Assembly: GCA_965232285.1 (NCBI GenBank)
Contig: CBDDPL010000004.1
Span: 5,952,001 to 6,016,000 of the forward strand
Length of the DNA stretch: 64,000 nucleotides
DNA from: Denitrobaculum sp965232285
Lineage (GTDB): Bacteria; Pseudomonadota; Alphaproteobacteria; Kiloniellales; Kiloniellaceae
Direction of reading: 5' to 3'
Shown here: piece by piece, positions 8,808-16,914 of the stretch
Layout: each line of letters starts with the position of its first letter
How positions within the stretch are numbered: position 1 is the stretch's first letter
The notes under the pieces: generated by a model
The model's input: only the letters and a program-made list of their open reading frames with translations
Database searches by the model: none
Told to the model about the DNA's origin: nothing
Made by a program: the position numbers and the translations under genes

Positions 8808-9410
8808 ATGCAAGCTATTGACCGATTGTTTCCCCGTCTCTTTGCCTGCGGACTCCTGCTCTCCCTGTTGAGCGCTTGCGGCGTGAACGACATCCCGACC
8901 TATGACGAGGCGGTGAAGGCGGCCTGGGCCCAGGTCGACAATCAGTACAAGCGCCGGGCCGACCTGATTCCCAACCTCGTCGAGGTGGTCAAAGGCTTCG
9001 CGGCGCAGGAGAAAGAAACCCTGACGGCGGTGATCGAGGCGCGGGCCAAGGCGACCCAGATGCAGATCCCCAGCGACATCCTCTCCAACCCGCAGGCTTT
9101 TCAGCAGTTCGAGGCAAATCAGGGGGCCATTGGCCAGGCGCTCTCACGTCTTCTGGTGACCGTGGAACGCTATCCGGATCTCAAATCGAACCAGAATTTC
9201 CTGAGTCTGCAGGCGCAGCTCGAGGGCACGGAAAACCGGATTGCCGTGGCTCGGCGCGACTACATCCAGGCGGTTCAGGTCTTCAACACCGAGCTGCGCA
9301 CCTTCCCGGGGCGCATCTGGGCGTCGCTGCTCTATTCGGATCTGACGCTGCGCGAAACTTTCAGCCAGCCTGAGTCCGCGGCGGAAGCGCCGAGCGTGAA
9401 ATTCAACTGA
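8808..9410 (+). CDS. LemA family lipoprotein
   Basis: A 200-residue protein with a lipoprotein signal (LLSLLSAC, acylated Cys24) followed by the LemA helical domain: AWAQVDNQYKRRADLIPNLV, FAAQEKETLTAVIEARAKAT and ENRIAVARRDYIQAVQVFNT. LemA proteins are membrane-anchored coiled-coil proteins of unknown function, often next to TPM-domain proteins as here. It is first of a plus-strand run with two TPM genes and a TPM remnant. Confidence 0.92.
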   Translation: MQAIDRLFPRLFACGLLLSLLSACGVNDIPTYDEAVKAAWAQVDNQYKRRADLIPNLVEVVKGFAAQEKETLTAVIEARAKATQMQIPSDILSNPQAFQQFEANQGAIGQALSRLLVTVERYPDLKSNQNFLSLQAQLEGTENRIAVARRDYIQAVQVFNTELRTFPGRIWASLLYSDLTLRETFSQPESAAEAPSVKFN

Positions 9411-9415
9411 TCGGC

Positions 9416-10153
9416 TTGCCTGTGCGTTCTTCCAAAGCTTTTTTACTCGTCGCCTGTTTGCTGCTGGCGCTGCAACTCCTGGCGCCTTCCGCTACCGCTG
9501 CCCTTGAGTTTCCCGTGCTCACCGGCCGGGTGGTGGATAACGCCAACCTGCTGAGCCCGGATCTGGAGACCCGGATCACCAGACAGCTTGAACAACACGA
9601 GGCGGCGACCTCCAATCAGGTTGTGGTGGTGACCCTGCCGTCGCTTCAGGGCACCTCGATCGAGGATTATGGCTATCAGCTCGGTCGGCACTGGGCGATC
9701 GGGCAGGCGGACCGGAACAACGGCGCACTGCTGATCGTGGCCCCCAATCAGCGCAAGGTGCGCATCGAGGTGGGTTACGGCCTGGAGGGCGACCTGCCCG
9801 ATGCGATCTCCAAGACGATCATCGAGCAGGAGATCCTGCCGGCCTTTCGCCGAAACGACTTTCCGGGCGGTATTGCCGCCGGTGTCGACGCGATTCTGGC
9901 CGCGATCGAGGGGAGTTACGAACCGCGTGGTGAAGCGTCGGCACGAAAGAAAGAGCTTCATCCCCTGGCCGTATTCTTCCTCGTCTTGATTGCCTTCGTA
10001 GTGATCTGCCTAAAGGAGGCTTCCGGCGGCCTTCCGGTCGTTGGTTCTGGCAATCGCTCCAGTGGATTGGGCAGCGGCGGCGGGTTCGGCGGCGGTGGTT
10101 TCAGTGGCGGGGGCGGCAGCTTCGGCGGCGGCGGTTCCTCGGGAGGATGGTGA
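9416..10153 (+). CDS. TPM-domain membrane protein, YgcG family
   Basis: The 245-residue protein has a signal peptide (LLLALQLLAPSATA), a TPM domain (VVDNANLLSPDLETRITRQL, VVVVTLPSLQGTSIEDYG, YGLEGDLPDAISKTII), one membrane helix near 185-200 (FFLVLIAFVVICLK) and a Gly/Ser-rich tail ending GGSSGGW. This is the TPM_phosphatase/YgcG layout with the TPM domain outside the cytosol. The start is TTG at 9416 or GTG at 9422; neither has a strong ribosome binding site, and translation may be coupled to lemA, whose stop is 5 bp upstream. Confidence 0.86.
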   Translation: MPVRSSKAFLLVACLLLALQLLAPSATAALEFPVLTGRVVDNANLLSPDLETRITRQLEQHEAATSNQVVVVTLPSLQGTSIEDYGYQLGRHWAIGQADRNNGALLIVAPNQRKVRIEVGYGLEGDLPDAISKTIIEQEILPAFRRNDFPGGIAAGVDAILAAIEGSYEPRGEASARKKELHPLAVFFLVLIAFVVICLKEASGGLPVVGSGNRSSGLGSGGGFGGGGFSGGGGSFGGGGSSGGW

Positions 10154-10154
10154 G

Positions 10155-10772
10155 ATGGCGTTTCTGACGGCGGAAGAAAAACAGCGGCTGCAGGCCAGGA
10201 TCAGGGAAGCCGAAAGCCGCACGGCCGGTGAACTGGTCACCGTGATCGCGCGGGAAAGCGACGCCTATCCCTACATCCCGCTGCTCTGGGCCGCCCTGGC
10301 GGCCCTGGCGGTTCCACCGGTCGTCACGGCGCTCGCCTTGCCCTGGCCGCTCTCAACGGTCGCGATCATTCAGCTCTCGCTCTTCCTGGTGCTGGGTCTC
10401 GGCCTGCGCTGGTCGCCCCTGAAAATGCGCCTGATCCCCAAGAGCGTTAAAACGCGCCGCGCCGCCCGCACCGCCCGTGAAGTCTTTCTCGCCCAGGGCC
10501 TGCATCACACGGAAGGCCGCAGCGGCCTGCTGATCTTCGTCTCCGTTGCCGAACACTACGTCGAGATCCTGGCCGACAAGGGCATCGACGACAAGGTCAC
10601 GCAGGATCAGTGGGACGCCGTCGTTTCCGACTTCGTCGGCGCCGTCAAGGCCGGTCGTACCGCGGAAGGCTTTGAACAGGCGGTCGATGCTTGCGGCACG
10701 CTCCTGGCTGAACACTTTCCCGCAAAACCTGGCGATAAAAACGAGCTGCCGGACCATCTGATCGAGATCTGA
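10155..10772 (+). CDS. Second TPM-domain membrane protein
   Basis: A 205-residue protein that starts MAFLTAEEKQRLQARIREAE at an ATG 1 bp after the upstream stop codon, with GGGAGGA as ribosome binding site. It has TPM-like segments (RTAGELVTVIARESDAYPYI at the N-terminus, GLLIFVSVAEHYVEILADKG and VTQDQWDAVVSDF later) split by two hydrophobic helices at about 42-85. This matches the TPM proteins that pair with LemA and YgcG-like proteins. Its function is unknown. Confidence 0.85.
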   Translation: MAFLTAEEKQRLQARIREAESRTAGELVTVIARESDAYPYIPLLWAALAALAVPPVVTALALPWPLSTVAIIQLSLFLVLGLGLRWSPLKMRLIPKSVKTRRAARTAREVFLAQGLHHTEGRSGLLIFVSVAEHYVEILADKGIDDKVTQDQWDAVVSDFVGAVKAGRTAEGFEQAVDACGTLLAEHFPAKPGDKNELPDHLIEI

Positions 10773-10773
10773 T

Positions 10774-11419
10774 ATGGCCGGCCTGACAAGAAGCTTCGCA
10801 CGCTTTTCCAGTCTGGCGGCCCTGCTTTTGATTTTCCAAGTCGCAGCGCCTCCGGTGTTCGCAGAGGCGGAGTCTTTTTCTCACAGTGGACAGATCCTGG
10901 ATAACAGCGCGAGGCTGAACGCCGCGCAGGAAGAGCCGCTCTCAGAATCGGGCGGCTTCTCCACAGCGTATATCTACCTTCTCCTGATCTTTGGAATTGG
11001 GCTGATACTCTGCCTCAAGGACAGGTTCGGCGTGCCCGAAGTGATACCAAGGGGCGATAATATTGCACCGCAGGGATTGTCTCCAGGGACCTTCGGGTAG
11101 AAGAAGAGCCGCAGGCGATGCGGCGGGCATCGGTAAGGCTTTTCGACGCCCTCCGAAGTTCCCTGGAGACAACCGGAACGGCAGTTTTCTGAGGCTTTCG
11201 GACTGCGTCGCGCGCTGCTTCCGATACACCGCATCGCTGCGCTCCGCGCTCCTGGCCGAAAACCTCAGAAGACTGTCCCTGTGATGCAATATTATCGCCC
11301 CTTGGTATAACACTTACCATGGAGATGGTTGGCGCGATCGCGGCGCCGGCTGGTTCGGCAGCAGCGGTTGGGGGAGCGAGGGCGGTGACGGTGGCGGCGG
11401 TTCATCAGGCCGCTGGTGA
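10774..11419 (+). pseudogene. Third TPM/YgcG-like gene: internally deleted and split by a palindromic element
   Basis: The 5' part encodes a signal peptide (LAALLLIFQVAAPPVFA), then SGQILDNSARLNAAQEE, which mirrors TGRVVDNANLLSPDLE of the gene at 9416. It then jumps to a membrane helix (YIYLLLIFGIGLILCLKD) like that paralog's, so most of the TPM domain is missing. After residue 89 the frame enters the 271-bp palindromic element and stops at 11100. Beyond the element, 11312-11419 encodes a Gly/Ser tail ending GGDGGGGSSGRW and a stop, matching the paralog's GGGGSSGGW end. Removing 265 or 271 bp puts the tail back in frame. A short 108-residue product may still be made. Confidence 0.78.
11041..11311. 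mobile_element. MITE-like palindromic element with 24-bp perfect terminal repeats
   Basis: The ends are exact inverted repeats of 24 bp (11044-11067 and 11285-11308), starting ATACCAAGGGGCGATAATAT. Beyond them the arms stay similar (CAGGGATTGTCT against CAGGGACAGTCT) for another 15 bp or so. The inside has no credible gene. It sits inside the TPM remnant. The flanking GTG/AAC suggests the element may run 11041-11311; no clear target-site duplication is seen. Confidence 0.8.
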
Positions 11420-11438
11420 GGCGTGCCACTGCCCGGCT

Positions 11439-12605
11439 CTAACCCAGGCGCTCCGCCAGCTTTTCGAGCGCCGCGCAGTCGGCGTTGGCGAAGGCCAGCC
11501 TGAGGTAAGCCTCCTGTCCCGCGCCGAAGAAGGCGCCGGGCAGGCAGAGCACGCCGCGCTCCTCGGCAAGCCGCTGTGCCACCTCGGCCGAGCCGGTACC
11601 TTCGAAAGGGTGGCGCAGATAGCTGAAATAGGCGCCGATGCTCTCAACCCGCCAGGCGGGCAGGGACGCCATCACTGATTCCAGCGTCGCCCGGCGCCGG
11701 GCGATTTCAACCCGGTTCGCGCGGCGCCAGTCGGCCAGTTGTGGCATAGCTTCGGCCACAGCGACTTGCGCGGCCCGCGGCGCGCAGATCTGCAAATTGT
11801 CCATCACCTTGGCGAGATTCTCGATGACCTGGGTGTCGGCGGTGACGGCGCCGAGCCGGTGTCCGGGAATGCAGAAGGACTTGGAAAAGCTGTAGAGTCC
11901 GATCAGGTGCTCCCGCCAGTTGGGACGCTGAAACAGGCGGTGCGGCAAGTCCTGATCTGCCGGCAGGAAGTCCCGGTAGGTTTCATCGACCAGCAGCCAT
12001 AGCCCGTGTTCGACACAGAGGTCGAAGAGGCGCTCCATCAGCTCTGGCGGATAGACGGCTCCTGTCGGATTGTTGGGGGTGATGCAGACCAGCGCCTTGA
12101 CCTCCGGCGTGATCGCCTTGGCCAACTCCGCCGGGTCCGGCAGAAAACCCTTTTCGGCGCTGGCCGGCACCTTTTCCACGCCGATTCCCAGCATGGCCAG
12201 TGTGGTCTCGTGATTGAAGTAAAAGGGCGTGATCAGAAGCAGTTTCTCGCCGGGCCCCGCGACGGTCATTGCCGCGGCGACGAAGGCCTGGTTACAGCCT
12301 GAAGTGATATGCACCTCGGTCCCGTCGAAGCCGGCTCCGTGACAGCGCGCAAGGTCCTGCGCGTAGGCGCTTCGAAGCACAGCCTCGCCCTCGATATCGC
12401 CGTAGCCCAGCAGATCCGGTCGGCTTGCCGCCGCGCTCAGGCGGTCAAGCAGCAGCGGCGGCGGTGCATAGCCCGGCACCGCTTGTGAAAGATCGATGAG
12501 CGCCCCGTGCCGGCCGTCGTAGTTTCCGGCGGCTTTCTGGATGACGGGAATGGGCGGCGCGCTGAGGTTGGCGATGGCTGGATTGATCAAGGCGGAAGCT
12601 GTCAT
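11439..12605 (-). CDS. PLP-dependent class I/II aminotransferase
   Basis: A 388-residue fold-type I aminotransferase. It has ITPNNPTGAVYPPE (substrate and PLP contact near 175-188), LLVDETYRDF (Asp207, Tyr210), the Schiff-base lysine in YSFSKSFCIPGHRLG (Lys242) with Arg250, and the C-terminal substrate Arg in AYLRLAFAN. These are AspC/KAT-type marks; the substrate amino acid cannot be fixed. The gene converges on the TPM remnant, with 19 bp between their ends. The second palindromic element lies just upstream of its start. Confidence 0.9.
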   Translation of the reverse strand: MTASALINPAIANLSAPPIPVIQKAAGNYDGRHGALIDLSQAVPGYAPPPLLLDRLSAAASRPDLLGYGDIEGEAVLRSAYAQDLARCHGAGFDGTEVHITSGCNQAFVAAAMTVAGPGEKLLLITPFYFNHETTLAMLGIGVEKVPASAEKGFLPDPAELAKAITPEVKALVCITPNNPTGAVYPPELMERLFDLCVEHGLWLLVDETYRDFLPADQDLPHRLFQRPNWREHLIGLYSFSKSFCIPGHRLGAVTADTQVIENLAKVMDNLQICAPRAAQVAVAEAMPQLADWRRANRVEIARRRATLESVMASLPAWRVESIGAYFSYLRHPFEGTGSAEVAQRLAEERGVLCLPGAFFGAGQEAYLRLAFANADCAALEKLAERLG

Positions 12606-12641
12606 GGAGATTCTGGTAGGCCCGGGAAGGTTCGAAGGCGT

Positions 12642-12924
12642 CTAGAGCATATTCCGACCACATGGGATCATTTGACCGGTGAGATTTTCTGTTCTGACAA
12701 GGCGCGGCTCGCAATGCGATGCAGCGCATCGGATGCCGCCGCATCGGATAAGAGCCGCAACGCAGTCAGGGCAGGAAAGAACCCGGCCTTCGGTGGGCTT
12801 TGAAGGCTCATCGGCAGCGTTGCGATGTTTGCCCGATACGCTGTATCGCGCTGCGCAACGCGCCTTGCCGAATGAGACTTCAAAGCCCATCAAATTGATC
12901 CCGTGTGGTCGGAACATGCTCTAG
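12642..12924. mobile_element. Second palindromic, MITE-like element (different family)
   Basis: The two ends are imperfect inverted repeats: left CTAGAGCATATTCCGACCAC, right (reversed) CTAGAGCATGTTCCGACCAC, continuing as CATGGGATCATTTGA and CACGGGATCAATTTGA. Further inside, CAAGGCGCG and GATGCAGCGCATCGG on the left are echoed by CAAGGCGCG and GATACAGCGTATCGG from the right. The element is about 283 bp and has no gene. The CTAGAGCAT end resembles intergenic palindromes common in alphaproteobacteria. Confidence 0.75.
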
Positions 12925-13319
12925 CATGGCGGATTTGAAGTTCGAAAGGAACCTGACGCAAATGATACGAACTTCAGAATCGAGACACTGGAATAGCTCT
13001 ATTTTATGAGCCGGGCCGGTTCAAGAACTATGGGAGGCTGGACCGCCTTTGTGTCGATTCACCCTTATGCCGGTCTGCCCCTGTGCCGATCTGACCATGT
13101 GCCGGTCTGAGCTTCATCCCTGCAAGAAGGGATGCGCCTCGTGATGGTATTACCTCCTTTTTAATGCCTCAAATTAGCTGTTGATGCTCTTGATTATAAA
13201 AAAATTCGAAAATACTGCAAAAATGTGTTAAAATTTAAGCTATTGCTATAGTAAAAATGGAATGATTTCCGAAATAAATCCTAGAGTTGTGAGGTTTTGA
13301 TTTCGGGAGATCGAGTGAA
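12925..13319. other. Gene-free AT-rich stretch before the PAS gene
   Basis: About 395 bp without a credible gene. It holds three near copies of TGCCGGTCTG (about 13060-13110), a small hairpin (CATCCCT at 13115-13121 and AGGGATG at 13128-13134), and from 13141 a strongly AT-rich tract with several TATAAT-like hexamers (GATTATAAAA near 13190, CTATAGTAAAA near 13245) that probably holds the promoter of the PAS gene. Its base composition is unlike the rest of the window. Confidence 0.55.
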
Positions 13320-13955
13320 ATGCTTTTAACGCAGGCGAACTTAAGCGATGAACGCCAGCCGGTAACCTGGGCGCCAAGTGCTTTGCATGCGTTGATGTTG
13401 GATTTTTTTGAAGAGCATGCCCGCCCCCAGGGTTGGGTGGCCAAGTCGTCCGTCGATCCCGTTAACTTCAAGAGCGCCCTGCCGAACGTTATGCTGCTTG
13501 AGCGGACGCAGGAGGCCGATTGGCGCTTTTCGGTGGTTGGAACCGGTGTCGTCTCGGCTTATGGGCGGGACTTTAGCCGCAGCCTGCTGAGCGAACTGTC
13601 CTATCTGCCTTGTCAGGCGGTTTATCAGACCATGATTGACGCCTGCGTCTCGGCGTCGCGGCCCCATGTCTGTGTCGGCCAGATGCGATATCCGCAGCGG
13701 GAATTCATCGACACGATAAAGACCGTCATTCCCATCTCTGACAATGGCGGGGACGTGACTCACTGCCTCTTCGTTCTGTCCATCGAGCGGAGCCCGGAGG
13801 CCTTCGTTCACCTCTACGAGCCCACGCCGCCGAAGAGCGCGCAGGACTGCCTCTATAAAGTGGTGGAACGGCAGACCTCGGCAGGACATTCCACCTGGTC
13901 TGTCGACTTCGTGCGTGAAATTCAGTCTCCGGACTCGCTCAAAAGAGCGGATTGA
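13320..13955 (+). CDS. PAS_5-type PAS domain protein
   Basis: A 211-residue protein with the pattern of the alphaproteobacterial PAS_5 family (PF07310): a W-x-P-x2 segment with an FF helix, SVDPVNFKSALPNVMLLE, then the core WRFSVVGTGVVSAYGRDFSR. There is no output domain, so it is a single-domain protein of unknown role. The ATG follows GGGAG at about 12 bases, a weak ribosome binding site. It stands alone between an AT-rich region and a convergent DUF2478 gene. Confidence 0.72.
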   Translation: MLLTQANLSDERQPVTWAPSALHALMLDFFEEHARPQGWVAKSSVDPVNFKSALPNVMLLERTQEADWRFSVVGTGVVSAYGRDFSRSLLSELSYLPCQAVYQTMIDACVSASRPHVCVGQMRYPQREFIDTIKTVIPISDNGGDVTHCLFVLSIERSPEAFVHLYEPTPPKSAQDCLYKVVERQTSAGHSTWSVDFVREIQSPDSLKRAD

Positions 13956-13970
13956 GGGCCCGGCCGCGCC

Positions 13971-14504
13971 TTACGCACAGGCACGCAGACCCCGCATGGC
14001 TTCGAACCATTTCAGCACCGCGTCGCGCTCCAGCGGCAGTTCACAGGCCATTTCCGCACCGAAGGCCGCCCAGGCCTCCGCGTAGGCTGGGCGCAGAGCG
14101 GTCAGGACCGGCACGCCGGCGGCCACCGCCGCACCGATGAGATCGCGAAAGCCCTTGCCTTCGCTCTCGCCCCGGCCGAAGCGGTTAAGGATCAGCAGGT
14201 CTGTGTCGGGGTTGAGATTGTTTTCCAGAAAGGCCGCGCAGTCGGCCAGGGCGCCGGAATTCAGCCGGCAGCCCCGGGATTGCGAACCCAGGGACTGCGA
14301 GATCCGAAAGCTGCGGTCCGAACCGATGACTTCCAGATCCATATCGGCGCAAAAACACTCTCCGTTCGAGAGGCCCCTGCCCTGCAGCACGCCCTGAACG
14401 CGCCGTCCCTGTGCGGAGAGCTGCTCTTCAACCGACCGCAGAAGAGCATCGACATCGCCGTGATCGCAGCGGATCGCCGCCAGGAGTGCTGAAGTCATCG
14501 TCAT
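13971..14504 (-). CDS. DUF2478 family protein
   Basis: A protein of about 177 residues whose C-terminal half carries the DUF2478 signature: LLILNRFGRGESEGKGFRDL, then GVPVLTALRP and an Ala-Trp-x2-Phe-Gly segment. The N-terminal half (GRRVQGVLQGRGL) also fits. Members are often found near molybdenum enzymes and are predicted to have a P-loop-like fold without a proven role. The start is Met at 14504 or 14498; the longer frame to 14606 adds 34 residues unlike the family. Confidence 0.75.
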   Translation of the reverse strand: MTMTSALLAAIRCDHGDVDALLRSVEEQLSAQGRRVQGVLQGRGLSNGECFCADMDLEVIGSDRSFRISQSLGSQSRGCRLNSGALADCAAFLENNLNPDTDLLILNRFGRGESEGKGFRDLIGAAVAAGVPVLTALRPAYAEAWAAFGAEMACELPLERDAVLKWFEAMRGLRACA

Positions 14505-15054
14505 TCCACCGCCATAGAACTGGAATTCCACGTCCACCGACCATAGGCCACGCGGTTCCGGCAGACCAGGGGAAGAAGTGTCGCAGGCCGCCGCTGAGAC
14601 TCGCACTGGGCCAACGATGAAGGCCTTGCGAAAAAAAATTGGAATAATGCGCAGGGCGAAGTTGTTGTTGCGATATCAAGGGTTCATTGCTTGCCGTCAC
14701 CGCGGCAGGCAAATCAAAGTGGGGATAATCGAATGCTTGCAGAAATTTCTCAAAAGCAGCCGTTGCGATACGATGCGAATGCGAATCTGTGGGATGAGAT
14801 TGAGCTTTCCCCGGCACCTGAGCACACAAGATTGACGACCGGATATGCGGGGTCACCGCCATGGGGCGCGCCTATGAAGTCGCCGTCCTCTCCGCGGTTG
14901 CTGCCGCTCATCCCCGGCGAGGTCCTTGCAGTCAGCCCGCCTGAAGAGGCAGCACTGTCACCGGCCTAGCCGGTCACTTTCCCGACCGACCACATCATTC
15001 AATCCCGCCCTCTGGCAAAGACGCCTAGGGGGCCGACACGAAAAGGAGCTTGCC
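14505..15054. other. Gene-free stretch before the YopT-type protease
   Basis: About 550 bp between the DUF2478 start and the protease start. Short frames are present but have no ribosome binding sites or family resemblance. The promoters of both divergent genes probably lie here. I see no repeat, RNA gene or element. Confidence 0.4.
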
Positions 15055-15807
15055 ATGTTCGGCACGCCAGCAGTCGTGCGCGGTACCGCGCGCATTTTTA
15101 ACGGACATCTGATCGAAGCTTTCAACCAGGGCGACCGGGTGGAAGGCGTGGGAAACATCATGCGGGCCATCCCCGAAACCAACGACGGCATCTGCAAGTC
15201 CCTCTGCATGAACTGGGTCGCCCATCACGCAAACGACACGCCGACCACCTTCGCCGCGGCGGCGAAGGCCATGGGACGCCAAGGCAATCTGCGCAGCGGC
15301 GGCAACTACTCCGGCGTGGCCATGGCTCTCAACCAGCTCGCCTACGGCAAAGCGCTCGACAAAGCCAGGAGTTGGGCGGAGGCCGGCCGTATCAAGGACG
15401 CCTTTACCGACGAGTTTCTGCGCAAACACGGGATCCTGCGGCAGATGAAGATCAGTAATCCGGCGCTGAACCTGACCTCACCTGGAATGAAGGTCGGCCG
15501 TGCCACCCGCGCTGTTAATACCGCCTTCGCCTGGCGGCTGGCCAGGGCCATCGTCGGCAACCACAGCGCCCGCTACTGGTCCTACAAGATCATCTCTCTC
15601 CATGGCTCTGCGGGTGGGCACGCGGTTGCCGCCTTTGTCGGCGCCGACGCCATGTTCTTCGATCCCAACTACGGTATCTTCTACTTCGAGAAAGCTGCCG
15701 ACTTCCTGAAGTGGTTCGGTGCCCCCGGGGGTTACTACTGGGAATCCGAGTATGTGAAGCATCTGGGCGACGACTACGTCATCAAGTCCTACGCCAAGAA
15801 GGCTTGA
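15055..15807 (+). CDS. YopT-type cysteine protease (peptidase family C58-like)
   Basis: A 250-residue protein with the Cys-His-Asp triad of YopT/AvrPphB proteases. Cys47 lies in NDGICKSLCMNWVAHH, His189 in SAGGHAVAAFVG and Asp203 in MFFDPNYGIFYF, each in the family context (G-[VI]-C-x3-[LS]..W, GHA, DPNYG). Known members are type III effectors that cut host GTPases or kinases, or domains of large toxins. Here the protease stands alone with no long N-terminal domain, no signal peptide and no secretion genes nearby. AAAAGGAG lies 6 bases upstream of the ATG, so the start is well supported; an upstream in-frame start at 14926 is not. Confidence 0.8.
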   Translation: MFGTPAVVRGTARIFNGHLIEAFNQGDRVEGVGNIMRAIPETNDGICKSLCMNWVAHHANDTPTTFAAAAKAMGRQGNLRSGGNYSGVAMALNQLAYGKALDKARSWAEAGRIKDAFTDEFLRKHGILRQMKISNPALNLTSPGMKVGRATRAVNTAFAWRLARAIVGNHSARYWSYKIISLHGSAGGHAVAAFVGADAMFFDPNYGIFYFEKAADFLKWFGAPGGYYWESEYVKHLGDDYVIKSYAKKA

Positions 15808-15821
15808 GGAGATCGTCCCTG

Positions 15822-15873
15822 TTCGAACCGGAACGGCAGGCCGCTATCTTCAGTCCTGCGCTTCCGGTTCGAA
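15822..15873. repeat. Inverted repeat between convergent genes
   Basis: TTCGAACCGGAA at 15822-15833 is perfectly inverted at 15862-15873, and the arms extend inwards to about 18 bp with two mismatches (GCAG/CTGC). It covers the end of the AraC coding region and the gap after the protease gene, so it may be a two-way terminator. Confidence 0.45.
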
Positions 15874-16767
15874 AACCTGGCTCGGCGCAACGCCGAAGAA
15901 ACCTCTGAAGTCCCGGCTGAACTGCGCGGGGCTGGCGTATCCCACGGCGTAGGCCGCTTCCGTGACCCTGGCTTTCCTGTGGACCAAAAGTTCCCGCGCA
16001 CGCAGTAACCGCTGTTGCTTGAGGTGCTTCAGCGGCGAGGTTCCGAAGGCCGCCTTGAAGTGCCGGTGGAAACTTGCGGCGCTCATGCCCACGGCGGCGG
16101 CCATCTGCTCCACGCTCGGCGCCGCGGCGGGCGCCGTCTCCAGCTTCCGCAACAAAGCGCCGATCCGCGCTTCCGGCCGGTCCGGCCGCGTCTGGGCCAA
16201 CAGGGTGCGCCCGTGTTCTTCCTGCAGGGCGTAGTAAAAGATTTCCCGCAGCGTCGCCGGCGCCAGAAGCCGTGCCTCGGCCGGGGTCTTGAGCTGCCCG
16301 ACCAGGCGCGCGACCGCATCGCGCAGCTTTGGCTGCAAGGGCAGCGGCTCCACGCCGAGACTGGTTTCCTTCGGCAGGGCGTTCGGCAGCAGTTCGGAAA
16401 AGGCCGCGGCCAGTTCGATCAGCAGGCTGGGATCGGCCTTCAGGAAGATCCCGACCAGCGGCGTCTCCCGGGAAGCCTCGGTCTCGCACTCGAAACAGAC
16501 CGGCAGGCCGACAGCGAGATAATTGCCGGCGTCGTAACGGAAAGAGGCGCCGTTCAGATAGCCGGTCTTATGCCCCGATACGATCACCGCGATCCCGGCC
16601 GGATAGACCAGCGGCGTCCGCGCGATCGCCCGGTCGGACCAGAAGAGCTGCACGTTGGCCAGGGGCGTGTCGACGAAGCCCGGAACGCCGGTGCCGCCCA
16701 GCGCGCCGCGCAGTTCGAGAATGCTGTCGGTGAGATCCCGGTCTTTATCCGCCTGGTCCTTACGCAT
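15850..16767 (-). CDS. AraC-family transcriptional regulator (AraC_N type)
   Basis: A 305-residue protein. The N-terminal part (VYPAGIAVIVSGHKTGYLNG, YLAVGLPVCFECETEAS) fits the AraC_N ligand domain. The C-terminal part has two helix-turn-helices (PSVEQMAAAVGMSAASFHRH and VTEAAYAVGYASPAQFSRDF). It is divergent from the alpha/beta hydrolase gene at 16915, across a 147-bp gap. AraC_N regulators commonly control such a neighbour. The inducer is unknown. Confidence 0.9.
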   Translation of the reverse strand: MRKDQADKDRDLTDSILELRGALGGTGVPGFVDTPLANVQLFWSDRAIARTPLVYPAGIAVIVSGHKTGYLNGASFRYDAGNYLAVGLPVCFECETEASRETPLVGIFLKADPSLLIELAAAFSELLPNALPKETSLGVEPLPLQPKLRDAVARLVGQLKTPAEARLLAPATLREIFYYALQEEHGRTLLAQTRPDRPEARIGALLRKLETAPAAAPSVEQMAAAVGMSAASFHRHFKAAFGTSPLKHLKQQRLLRARELLVHRKARVTEAAYAVGYASPAQFSRDFRGFFGVAPSQVFEPEAQD

Positions 16768-16914
16768 GAGAGAAATACAGCATTTTGAAGCTCGACCGCC
16801 AAGGGATCCGCGCGTCTATGAGAGAAACAGGCAAGCCTTTGATAGCCCCTGATATCCAGGAACCGCTCTCTGCAAGCTACCTTTCCGGTGTCCATTCAAA
16901 ACCAGGAGCGCGCC

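Noticed and set aside
7704..8813. Longer DyP peroxidase with a 76-residue leader
   Set aside because: The GTG at 8585 has a good ribosome binding site and the family N-terminus. The leader is not conserved-looking and overlaps the lemA start.
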